This document shows positions 7,374 to 13,673 of a DNA stretch of 15,416 nucleotides, in pieces. This DNA is from Thermohalobaculum sp035513135 (GTDB lineage: Bacteria > Pseudomonadota > Alphaproteobacteria > Rhodobacterales > Rhodobacteraceae). Made by a program: the position numbers and the translations under genes. Where the stretch lies: positions 1 to 15,416 of the forward strand of contig DATKCQ010000005.1 in the NCBI GenBank assembly GCA_035513135.1, written 5' to 3'. Numbering within the stretch: position 1 is the first letter of the stretch; each line of letters begins with the position of its first letter. The notes below the pieces were generated by a model. The model was not told the origin of the DNA, did no database searches, and saw only the letters and a program-made list of their open reading frames with translations.

Positions 7374-8183
7374 TCAGAGCGAAAATTCCAGCACCAGCCC
7401 GTCATGTGCGGGATGCACGTGCTCGGGCGTCATGGCGTCGAGGGCGGCGTAATCGAGGTCGATGTGCATGTTGGTCAGATAGGCGCGCGGCGGGTTGGCG
7501 CGGGCAATCCATTCCAGCGCCGTCTCGACGTTGACGTGGCTGACATGGGCGGTGTGGCGCAGGGCGTCGAGGATCCAGCACTCGGCGCCTTCCAGCATGG
7601 TCCAGGCCTGCGCGGTCATCTCCTTGATGTCGGGGTTGTAGACCAGCGGGCCGATGCGGAACCCCAGCGCCTCGATCTCGCCGTGCGGCACGTGGAACGG
7701 GCGGAACGCCAGCGGGCCGCCGGCGCCGGCGATCTCGAACGGTCCTTCGATGCGAAAGGCATCGAGCAGCGGCGGGTAGTTGGAGCCCGGCGGGGTCTCG
7801 AAGACGTAGCCGAAGCGCCGGCGCAGCGTGTCCTCGGTGGCCGCGTCCATCCAGGCGGGCAGCCGCGCGCGGCGGTTGAACACCACCATGCGCAGGTCGT
7901 CGATGCCGTGCACGTGGTCGGCGTGGTCGTGGCTGAAGATCACCGCGTCGAGATGGCCGGCGCGCGCCTCGATCAGCTGCTCGCGGATGTCGGGGCCGGC
8001 GTCGATCAGCACCGAGGTGCGGCCCGCGGCCCGGATGCGCTGGACCAGCAGCGCGCAGCGGCGCCGGCGGTTCCTCGGGTTCGAAGGGTCGCAGGCGCCC
8101 CAGTTGGGGCCCTCCGCGCCGATGCGCGGCACGCCGCCCGAGGAGCCGGTGCCGAGCAGGGTGATGCGCAGCCGGTCCGCCAT
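7374..8183 (-). CDS. MBL-fold metal-dependent hydrolase, PhnP-like
   Basis: This is a metallo-beta-lactamase-fold phosphodiesterase-type hydrolase of 269 residues. The start has the LLGTGSSGGVPRIG segment (9-22) typical of the PhnP/tRNase Z-like branch. The HxHxDH metal motif is SHDHADH (His85, His87, Asp89, His90). Further likely ligands are His167 in VPHGE, Asp206 in ILDALRH, and His240 in TNMHIDLDY. The ATG at 8183 shares one base with the TGA of the upstream TatD gene (TGATG), so translation is probably coupled; the frame extends further up but only as an out-of-frame reading of tatD. It is last in the dac-tmk-holB-tatD operon. PhnP cleaves cyclic ribose phosphates in phosphonate use, but no phn genes are near, so the substrate here is open. 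It may act on nucleotides, like its neighbours (inference). Confidence 0.92.
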   Translation of the reverse strand: MADRLRITLLGTGSSGGVPRIGAEGPNWGACDPSNPRNRRRRCALLVQRIRAAGRTSVLIDAGPDIREQLIEARAGHLDAVIFSHDHADHVHGIDDLRMVVFNRRARLPAWMDAATEDTLRRRFGYVFETPPGSNYPPLLDAFRIEGPFEIAGAGGPLAFRPFHVPHGEIEALGFRIGPLVYNPDIKEMTAQAWTMLEGAECWILDALRHTAHVSHVNVETALEWIARANPPRAYLTNMHIDLDYAALDAMTPEHVHPAHDGLVLEFSL

Positions 8184-8977
8184 CAGCCGGCCCCGGCGGC
8201 CTTGCTGAACAGCCGCTCGAAATTGGCCGTGGTGGCGGCGCAAAACGCCGCGTAGGGCAGGGCGAAGGTCGCCGCGCCGGCCCGCGCGGTCAGCGCCACA
8301 TAGGCCGGCTCGCAGCGCCGGCCGCGGTGCGGCGGCGGCGCCAGATAGGGGCTGTCGGTTTCGACCAGGATGCGCTCGAGCGGCGCGGCGGCGAAGATCT
8401 CGCGCAGCTCCGTGGACTTCGGGAACGCGGCGATGCCCGACATCGAGAGGTAGAACCCCAGCTCCAGCGCCGTCTCGGCCAGCGCCCGGCCCGAGGAGAA
8501 GCAGTGCATGACGCACGCGAACGGTCCGGCGCGGTGCTCCTCGGCAAGGATGCGCCCCATGTCGGCGTCGGCATCGCGGGCGTGGATGATCAGCGGCAGG
8601 CCGGTGCGGCGCGCCGCCTCGATGTGGACGCGCAGGCTTTCCTGCTGGGCGGCCATGGACTCGCGCGTGTAGTGATAATCGAGACCGCTCTCGCCGATGC
8701 CGACCATCAGCGGATGCCCGGCGATGGCGACCAGCTCCTCGACGCTGGCCATCGGCTCCTCCGCCACCTGCATCGGGTGGGTGCCGGCGGCGTAGAACAC
8801 GCCCTCGTGCGCCTCGGCGATGGCGCGCACGTCCGCCTCCCGGCGCAGCCGGGTGCAGATCGTCACCATGCGGGTGACGCCGGCGGCACGGGCGCGGGCG
8901 ACCATCTCGCCCAGCTCGCCCCGGAGCTGCGGGAAGTCCAGGTGGCAGTGGGAATCGACCAGCCGGGGGGCGGTCAT
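8183..8977 (-). CDS. TatD-family metal-dependent deoxyribonuclease
   Basis: This 264-residue TIM-barrel hydrolase of the amidohydrolase superfamily has all the family signatures. These are DSHCHLD (metal ligands His10, His12), GTHPM (65-69), GESGLDYHY with Glu96, IHARDA with His132, MHCFSS with His158, and VETDSPYLAP with Asp208. The length matches the family. TatD enzymes are cytoplasmic 3'-5' exonucleases acting on single-stranded DNA and are linked to repair and DNA turnover. The ATG at 8977 is 28 bp after the stop of holB, and the stop overlaps the start of the MBL gene by one base. Position inside an operon for thymidylate and replication functions fits a nucleic-acid role. Confidence 0.94.
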   Translation of the reverse strand: MTAPRLVDSHCHLDFPQLRGELGEMVARARAAGVTRMVTICTRLRREADVRAIAEAHEGVFYAAGTHPMQVAEEPMASVEELVAIAGHPLMVGIGESGLDYHYTRESMAAQQESLRVHIEAARRTGLPLIIHARDADADMGRILAEEHRAGPFACVMHCFSSGRALAETALELGFYLSMSGIAAFPKSTELREIFAAAPLERILVETDSPYLAPPPHRGRRCEPAYVALTARAGAATFALPYAAFCAATTANFERLFSKAAGAG

Positions 8978-9005
8978 GGCCGGCGCAGCCTCGCTCGCTC
9001 GGGTT

Positions 9006-10124
9006 TCAGCCTGCCTCGCGCGCCCGCGCCAGCGTGGCGTCGAGATCGAGGAACGTATCGATGATCGTCAGGCCCGGGTCAAGGTTGACCGCCCTTGCGT
9101 GGGAGAGGGCCGCGCCGACGCGCGCCGACGCCTCGGCCCACAGCGCGGCCTGGGCGGGGCTGCGGGCGACGGCGGCCATCAGCGCGGCCTCGCCGGGGGC
9201 GGCCTCGGGGCTCTCGACCTCGGCGACGCCGTGGCGGGCGAGGCGGCCGACGAGCGTCAGGATCAGCCGGCCGGCCAGCGCGTAGAGCTCTTCGGCGCCG
9301 CGCCGCCCGGCCTCGTCGGCCAGCGCCACCATGCGGGCGCGGTCGATGCCGCGCCCCTCGCCGAGCGCCCCGACGATGCGGCCATAGAGCGCGACGCCGC
9401 CCCCCGCCGCCAGGCGCAGCGCCTCGCCGACCGAGCCGCCGGCGAGGACGGCGAGGGTCGCGGCCTCGTCGGGGCCGACCTCGACGCCGGTTCCGGCCAG
9501 CGCCGCGGCCAGGTCGGCCGGGCCGAGCGGGCGCAGATCCAGATTGCGGCAGCGCGAGCGGATCGTCGGCAGCAGCCGCGACGGCACGTGCGCCACCAGC
9601 ATGAGCGCGGTCCGCACGGGCGGCTCCTCGAGCACCTTGAGCAGCGCGTTGGCGGCCGACGCGTTCATCTCGTCGGCCGGGTCGGCGATCACCGCGCGCC
9701 AGCCGCCATCGGGAATCGAGAGCGACAGGAAGCGCCGCACCGCGCGCACGTCATCGACGAGGATCTGGGTGCGCAGCCGCCCGGTCTTCTCGTTAACCGT
9801 GCGGCGCAGCACGCGCAGCCGCGGCTCGGCCTGGGCGCGGATGCGCGCGGCGACCTTGCAGCCCTCGGGCGGGTCGAGGCTCGCCGGGACGGCGTCGGCG
9901 AGGCCGCCCGGCCCCCCGGCGATCAGCGCCCGCGCGATGCGGTAGGCGAGCGTCGCCTTGCCCACCCCGCGCGGGCCGCGCAGCAGCCAGCCATGCGGCA
10001 GCCGCCCCTCGGCCCAGGCGGCGAGGAAGGCGCGCTCGGCCGCCGCCTGGCCGTGCAGCGCCCGGGTCTCGCGCGGGTGCGGGTGGCCGGCGACGCGGTC
10101 GGGCTCGGGGGCCTCCTCGCTCAT
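9006..10124 (-). CDS. holB: DNA polymerase III subunit delta'
   Basis: This is the clamp-loader subunit of the replicative polymerase, 372 residues. The AAA+ core starts near residue 20 with LHGQ. A P-loop-like GPRGVGKAT is at 50-58, with Lys56 followed by Ala instead of the usual Thr/Ser, in keeping with delta' being a structural rather than an active ATPase subunit in well-studied species. The Walker B-like segment AVIADPADEMNASAANALLKVLEEPP is at about 144-169 and the SRC motif at 190-192. The C-terminal collar domain ends in LDLDATLARA. The four-cysteine zinc module of the E. coli protein is not seen, as I recall for many alphaproteobacterial homologues. The gene begins 4 bp after the end of tmk and is followed by tatD after 28 bp, all in one transcription unit. 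Confidence 0.93.
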   Translation of the reverse strand: MSEEAPEPDRVAGHPHPRETRALHGQAAAERAFLAAWAEGRLPHGWLLRGPRGVGKATLAYRIARALIAGGPGGLADAVPASLDPPEGCKVAARIRAQAEPRLRVLRRTVNEKTGRLRTQILVDDVRAVRRFLSLSIPDGGWRAVIADPADEMNASAANALLKVLEEPPVRTALMLVAHVPSRLLPTIRSRCRNLDLRPLGPADLAAALAGTGVEVGPDEAATLAVLAGGSVGEALRLAAGGGVALYGRIVGALGEGRGIDRARMVALADEAGRRGAEELYALAGRLILTLVGRLARHGVAEVESPEAAPGEAALMAAVARSPAQAALWAEASARVGAALSHARAVNLDPGLTIIDTFLDLDATLARAREAG

Positions 10125-10128
10125 CGGC

Positions 10129-10758
10129 TCAGGCGAGGCCCAGCCGGGGCGCGGCGGCCGCCCAGACCGCCTCGGCCACCTCGGGCGCCGGGCGGTCGGC
10201 GTCGATCACCGCGCAGCGGTCCGGCTCGGCGGCGGCGATGGCCTGGAAGGCGGCGCGCAGCCGGAACTGGAAGGCGGCGCCCTTGCGCTCGAAGCGGTCC
10301 TCGCCGGGCTGGGTCGTGCGTCCCTCGGCGCGGGACAGCGCAGCCGCCGGGTCCATGTCGAGGACCAGCGTGAGGTCGGGGTCGAGGCCGATGGCGAGGT
10401 CGTGCAGCCGGTCGACCAGCGCCCGGCCTTCGCCCTCGCCCTGGTAGGCGCGGGTGGAGTCCACGTAGCGGTCGCAGATCACCACCGCGCCGCGCCCGAG
10501 CGCCGGGGCGACCACCCGCTCCACGTGGTCGCGCCGGGCGGCGGTGAATAGCAGCGCCTCGGTCACCGCCGACCAGCGGCCGGGCGCGCCCTCGACCACC
10601 AGGCGGCGGATCTGCTCGGCGCCCGGCGCGCCGCCGGGCTCGCGGGTCTCGACCACCTCGCGGCCCGCGCCGCGCAGGCGCTGCGCAAGCAGCCGCGCCT
10701 GGGTGGTCTTGCCTGTGCCGTCGATCCCCTCCAGCGTCAGGAACGCCCCCTTGCCCAT
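10129..10758 (-). CDS. tmk: Thymidylate (dTMP) kinase
   Basis: This 209-residue cytoplasmic enzyme phosphorylates dTMP to dTDP, an essential step of dTTP synthesis. The P-loop GIDGTGKT is at 11-18, the nucleotide-binding ETREPGG follows at 38-43, DRYVDSTRAYQG is at 96-107, and the LID segment RAEGRTTQPGEDRFERKG is at about 143-160. The LID carries the basic residues that type II (E. coli-like) enzymes use in catalysis. Length and motifs are complete. The start is 6 bp after the end of the carboxypeptidase gene and the stop is 4 bp before holB, so these genes are almost certainly co-transcribed. The tmk-holB pair is widely conserved. Confidence 0.97.
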   Translation of the reverse strand: MGKGAFLTLEGIDGTGKTTQARLLAQRLRGAGREVVETREPGGAPGAEQIRRLVVEGAPGRWSAVTEALLFTAARRDHVERVVAPALGRGAVVICDRYVDSTRAYQGEGEGRALVDRLHDLAIGLDPDLTLVLDMDPAAALSRAEGRTTQPGEDRFERKGAAFQFRLRAAFQAIAAAEPDRCAVIDADRPAPEVAEAVWAAAAPRLGLA

Positions 10759-10764
10759 GCCCGC

Positions 10765-11952
10765 TCAGCCCCCGAGGCTGGCGAGCACGCGCCCGAGCAG
10801 CAGCCGCGCCGCCGCCTCCAGCCTTGCCCGGATGCCGCCCTCGCCGACCGCTTCGGCGGCGATCAGGGGCACCGAGACCGGCTGTACCTCGGGCAGCACC
10901 GCCTCGAGCCGGCCGAGCTCGGCGCCCGCCGCGACCGGCGCCAGCACCGGCTCGCGGAAATGCGCCCGGATCTCGGCGCGCTCCAGCATGCCCTGCGGCA
11001 CCGTGACCACCAGGTCGCGCGCCGGCACCAGCGCCACCCGGCCGGCCGCGCCGAGCCAGGTCTCGGCCTCGGCCACCGGCACGCCGGCCTCGTAGAGGCG
11101 CACCGTGTCGAAGGCGCGGAAGGCCCAGTTAAGCAGGCGCTCGGCCTCCTGGCGGCGCTGGCCCGCGCTCTCGAGCCCGGCGATCACCACGATGATGCGC
11201 CGCTCGCCGCGCCTGGCCGAGGCCGCCAGCCCATATCCCGCCTCCTCGGTGTGCCCGGTCTTGAGCCCGTCGGCGCCGAGCCCAGAATCGAACAGCGGGT
11301 TGCGGTTGCGCTGGGTGATGTCGGCCCAGGTGAACTCGGTCTCGGCGAAGATCGGGTAGTAGTCGGGATAGTCGCGGATGATGTGCTCCGAGAGCCGGGC
11401 GAGGTCGCGCACGGACATGCGGTGCTCGGGGTCGGGCCAGCCGGTGGCGTTGGTCAGGTGGGTGTCGGTCAGCCCGAGCTCGCGGGCGCGCTGGTTCATC
11501 AGCTGGGCGAAGGCCTCCTCGGTGCCCGATATCGCCTCGGCCAGCGCCACCGCCGAGTCGTTGCCCGACTGCACGATGACGCCGCGCAGGAGGTCGGCGA
11601 CGCTGACCAGCCCGCCCGACCGGATGAACATCTTCGAGCCGCCCATCGCGGCTGCGCGCTCGGACACGCGGAACTCGTCCTCGAGCGCGAGGCGGCCCTT
11701 GGCGAGCGCGTCGAACACAACCTCGAGCGTCATCAGCTTGGACATCGAGGCGGGCGGCAGCGGCGTGTCGGCGTCCTTCTCGAGCAGCACCGCGCCGGAG
11801 GTCATGTCGAGCACGATCGCCGCCTTCGCAGGGGTCGTCTGGGTCGTCTGGGTCGTCTGGGTCGTCTGGCCCCGGGCGCCCGCAGGCACGGCGAGGACGG
11901 CGAACCCGACGAGAGCGAGGATGATCGCGTGTGCGAGGAATCGGTTCAGCAT
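10765..11952 (-). CDS. D-alanyl-D-alanine carboxypeptidase (PBP5/6-like)
   Basis: This low-molecular-weight penicillin-binding protein removes the terminal D-Ala of peptidoglycan stem peptides in the periplasm; it has 395 residues. A Sec signal peptide (MLNRFLAHAIILALVGFAVL) is followed by a likely cut at AGARG near residue 28. The three active-site motifs are complete: SMSK (Ser69, Lys72), SGN (129-131) and KTG (231-233). After the peptidase S11 core comes the beta-rich PBP5 C-terminal domain and then a C-terminal helix (ARLEAAARLLLGRVLASLGG) that may anchor the protein to the membrane. GAGGTGAC lies about 4 nt before the ATG. Between signal and enzyme is an unusual (Gln-Thr-Thr)x4 linker encoded by a 9-bp tandem repeat. 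It is the first gene of the operon; its promoter should lie in the 278 bp toward the tRNA gene. Confidence 0.95.
   Translation of the reverse strand: MLNRFLAHAIILALVGFAVLAVPAGARGQTTQTTQTTQTTPAKAAIVLDMTSGAVLLEKDADTPLPPASMSKLMTLEVVFDALAKGRLALEDEFRVSERAAAMGGSKMFIRSGGLVSVADLLRGVIVQSGNDSAVALAEAISGTEEAFAQLMNQRARELGLTDTHLTNATGWPDPEHRMSVRDLARLSEHIIRDYPDYYPIFAETEFTWADITQRNRNPLFDSGLGADGLKTGHTEEAGYGLAASARRGERRIIVVIAGLESAGQRRQEAERLLNWAFRAFDTVRLYEAGVPVAEAETWLGAAGRVALVPARDLVVTVPQGMLERAEIRAHFREPVLAPVAAGAELGRLEAVLPEVQPVSVPLIAAEAVGEGGIRARLEAAARLLLGRVLASLGG
11833..11868. repeat. 9-bp tandem repeat, four perfect units, in carboxypeptidase gene
   Basis: Four identical GGTCGTCTG units follow each other without a gap. 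On the minus strand they encode Gln-Thr-Thr four times, just after the predicted signal-peptide cut. Copy-number change would lengthen or shorten the linker in steps of three residues and keep the frame. Confidence 0.95.
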
Positions 11953-12056
11953 GTCACCTCAGCCTTTCCGCGCCGGCGCGGATCTCCGGCCACCCGGTGC
12001 CGGCGCTTTCCGCCGGGCGCGCGGCCGGTCCGGCGGGCCATTCGTCCGGGTCCCGG

Positions 12057-12089
12057 CCGGCCACTCGCCGGCCACTCGCCGGCCACTCG
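12057..12089. repeat. 11-bp tandem repeat, three perfect units, between genes
   Basis: CCGGCCACTCG occurs three times in a row and a fourth partial copy (CCG then ACC) follows. It lies in the 278-bp stretch between the carboxypeptidase start (11952) and the tRNA gene (12231). That stretch has no gene I can support. On its minus strand a weak pair, TTGCAC at 12124-12129 with TACCCA about 18 bp on, is the only promoter candidate for the operon, and it would lie just upstream of the repeat. Confidence 0.9.
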
Positions 12090-12190
12090 CCGACCAACCT
12101 TGGGTAAGCCAGGCCGGCGCGCGGGTGCAAGGCACAACTGCGTCCGGCCCCGCCGCCGCGCGCCCGGGACGCCCGCCCCGCCCGGCGGGA

Positions 12191-12220
12191 CTGGAACGGT
12201 CGGCGACCCGTGGTTATGTC
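12191..12220 (+). promoter_or_regulatory. Possible tRNA-Ser promoter
   Basis: CTGGAA (12191-12196) and TATGTC (12215-12220) are 18 bp apart and end 10 bp before the mature tRNA 5' end, the right place for a tRNA promoter with a short leader. Both boxes are imperfect. Confidence 0.3.
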
Positions 12221-12230
12221 TCGTCGCGCC

Positions 12231-12318
12231 GGAAGGGTGGCAGAGCGGTCGAATGCGGCGGTCTTGAAAACCGTTGAGCCGCAAGGCTCCGGGGGTTCGA
12301 ATCCCTCCCCTTCCGCCA
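12231..12318 (+). tRNA. tRNA-Ser, anticodon UGA
   Basis: The acceptor stem pairs GGAAGGG (12231-12237) with CCCTTCC, followed by discriminator G and an encoded CCA (12316-12318). The anticodon loop reads CTTGAAA with anticodon TGA, which decodes UCA and related serine codons. The long class II variable arm (GAGCC-GCAA-GGCTC) is diagnostic for Ser/Leu/Tyr and fits Ser. The T loop is TTCGAAT. The DNA changes sharply right after the CCA: an AT-rich run and then decaying accessory genes, as expected if the 3' end of this tRNA served as an integration site. Confidence 0.97.
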
Positions 12319-12339
12319 TAATAATCTTCTAACATATTG

Positions 12340-12606
12340 TTATTTAAGAGAATTGTGGATCGGTTCTTCAACCCTCCTACCATGCACACAGCCAATGGGT
12401 TTCAAATAAAGCGTGCCCCCAGCCCCACAAGCCGCCGCGCCTGCCGCCTCGAGCGCCTGGCGGATGGCGTCGAGGGTGCGCTGGCCCAGCTTCTCGCCTC
12501 GCTCAAACCGGGTGGCGGTGTTGGTGGATACCTTCGCCATCGCGGCCAGGTCGCGAACGCCCAGGCCGAGCCCCGCGCGGGCCATCTTGCATTGCTCTGG
12601 TGACAC
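12340..12606 (-). CDS. Small XRE-like helix-turn-helix protein
   Basis: This 88-residue DNA-binding protein has an N-terminal helix-turn-helix at about residues 3-52: SPEQCKMARAGLGLGVRDLA, then AKVSTNTATRFERGEKL, then LDAIRQALEAAG. The pattern is that of short phage/plasmid-type HTH proteins common in alphaproteobacteria. The GTG at 12606 is preceded by GAGG about 8 nt upstream, which decides the start. After residue ~53 the sequence (ACGAGGTLYLKPIGC...) does not match the short C-terminus usual in this family and runs on to a TAA at 12340, only 22 bp from the tRNA. The tail may therefore be altered by recombination or a frameshift. It is the last gene of the decaying minus-strand cluster and could once have regulated it or a mobile element. 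Confidence 0.75.
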   Translation of the reverse strand: MSPEQCKMARAGLGLGVRDLAAMAKVSTNTATRFERGEKLGQRTLDAIRQALEAAGAAACGAGGTLYLKPIGCVHGRRVEEPIHNSLK

Positions 12607-12824
12607 GTCTCTGCCTCAACAATCGCCTCCTCGTTTCCGTTCAGGATGCGGTCGGCGGCGGTGCGAAGGGAGCGCAACTGCGCCTCGCCCGAGCTGTTGG
12701 TCCACTTCTCCGTAACGTGCATGTCGTCGAAGGAGAAGATGTTGTCGCCCGCTCCGGCCCGTAGCCCGAAGCGCCATCTCAAGCATCGCGTCCGACCCCG
12801 CGTTGCAGAGGCCGCCAACCTCAT
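12607..12824 (-). pseudogene. Unidentified coding remnant with ATGA coupling
   Basis: I do not recognise a family. The ATG at 12822-12824 has GAGGAG 4 nt upstream and overlaps the TGA of the preceding small gene as ATGA, the mark of a translationally coupled real gene. One frame reads like protein from about 12760 downward (DNIFSFDDMHVTEKW, then AAADRILNGNEEAIVEAE with TA for the first pair). The stretch nearer the start reads better one frame over (CNAGSDAMLEMALRAT). Two small compensating indels would join these. No stop follows before the frame runs into the antisense/offset reading of the HTH gene, so the original end is lost. It is probably a decayed partner of the neighbouring restriction remnant. 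Confidence 0.4.
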
Positions 12825-13083
12825 TTGCTCCTCGTTTGGCAGCGGGCGGCATAGGCACTAGCCGCTGTGGCGCTGAGGCCCTGACCCACAAGATATCCAC
12901 AGGACCTCGACTCGTTGGGGTTGCGGCAGTAGAACACCCCGACCCTGAACTTGACCTCACCGTCCAGCTGGGCGCGGGCCATGCTCTGAAGTCGGTACTG
13001 AGCCTCGGCTTCGGATTTCGCGGGGACCTCTAAAGACCATCTAGCCCCATGAAACTCGTAGCTGAACAAGTAGATACGGTCAC
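12821..13083 (-). pseudogene. Small unnamed protein gene, frameshifted near start
   Basis: The frame encodes RIYLFSYEFHGARWSLEVPA, then SEAEAQYRLQSMARAQLDGEV, a pattern I recall from small uncharacterised proteins in alphaproteobacterial accessory regions (start like M-T-R-Y-L-F-S-Y). In this frame there is no proper start: GTGACC at 13083-13078 is the obvious start but is one base out of frame with the rest. Adding a single C after GTGACC would give V-T-R-I-Y-L-F and restore a gene of about 87 residues. A TTG at 13069 is the only in-frame alternative. Residues after GEVKFRV look less typical. It directly follows the type ISP fragment and its stop overlaps the next start. Confidence 0.45.
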
Positions 13084-13340
13084 TTGGTCGGTCTCCTCGA
13101 ACAGGCTGGCCTGCTCCGCTACCTGGACACTGGCCCTGGGCGGCCTCCGCTCCTCCTCGGTTGGCTCCGGCAGCTCCGCCGCTGTGAAGCAGTCGCCGGT
13201 CAAGCGCGGCGTCCAGCGTTCGGGGCGGATGGCGTCGTGGGGCGAGGACTTCTTGCCGGCGCGCTGGCGGATCCGGTAGCCGAGCCATGACTGCACTACT
13301 TGCGGCCGGAGACCTCAAACTCCCAGACCTCATCGCGAGC
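13081..13340 (-). pseudogene. Remnant of type ISP restriction-modification enzyme, C-terminal domain
   Basis: Type ISP enzymes are large single-chain proteins with helicase-nuclease, methylase and a C-terminal specificity domain. The fragments here read like the end of that last domain. RDEVWEFEVSGRK (about 13336-13298) is followed one frame over by VVQSWLGYRIRQRAGKKSS, IRPERWTPRLTG, FTAAELPEPTEEERRPPR and QASLFEE. Three lesions are visible: the 5' side is cut by the IS30-like element near 13345; one G is missing at AAG|TAG (13300-13297), making a stop; and about 30 codons that I expect between RLTG and CFTAAEL are absent. The open frame from GTG 13296 is thus not a real gene start. The family call rests on memory of these motifs and needs a search. 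Confidence 0.55.
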
Positions 13341-13356
13341 CCTCTGGGATTCCAGT

Positions 13357-13393
13357 TTGAAGTGCAACACCCCTCGACCGGTATGATACCGGT
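13357..13393 (+). promoter_or_regulatory. IS30 promoter overlapped by a 17-bp palindrome
   Basis: TTGAAG (13357-13362) and TATGAT (13382-13387) make a promoter-like pair with a 19-bp spacer. The -10 lies inside the perfect palindrome ACCGGTAT-G-ATACCGGT (13377-13393). A dimeric DNA-binding protein sitting there would block transcription; IS30-type transposases bind DNA through an N-terminal HTH, so autoregulation is possible (inference). Confidence 0.5.
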
Positions 13394-13421
13394 TGGTTGG
13401 TGAGACCGAAGGAGTGTTGCC

Positions 13422-13673
13422 ATGGGATTCTACCGCCACCTGACGCGGGAAGATAGGGAGGAGATCGCGGTGCTGCGTGCCACCGGGCACTCGATGCGAG
13501 CGGTCGCGGCGGCGATCGGCCGGGCGGCCTCGACGATCAGCCGGGAACTCAAGCGCAACGCGCTGGACACCGGGCGCTATTCGGCCCAGGTGGCCGACGG
13601 CGCCTACATGGCGCGGCGTCAGCGACCCGCCTTGCTGGAGCGCGACAGGCGCCTCGCCGGGTTTGTGCGCGAC
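13422..13673 (+). pseudogene. IS30-family transposase, N-terminal fragment
   Basis: The first 84 residues match the start of IS30-family transposases: MGFYRHLTREDREEIAVL, then the HTH GHSMRAVAAAIGRAASTISR with ELKRN, and GRYSAQVADGAYMARR. GAAGGAG lies 7 nt before the ATG. The match ends at LERDRRLAGFVRD. After that the frame continues to 13904, but only as the reverse of an IS5-type gene. The whole catalytic DDE core, normally another ~230 residues, is missing. The fragment could still make a short DNA-binding protein. Confidence 0.75.

Noticed and set aside
8820..10373. A 517-residue plus-strand frame
   Set aside because: It lies antisense to tatD, holB and tmk, all of which have clear motifs.
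12057..12089. CRISPR-like repeat
   Set aside because: Units are 11 bp with no spacers; it is a simple tandem repeat.
10960..12267. A 435-residue plus-strand frame running into the tRNA
   Set aside because: It is antisense to the carboxypeptidase gene and reads through the tRNA.
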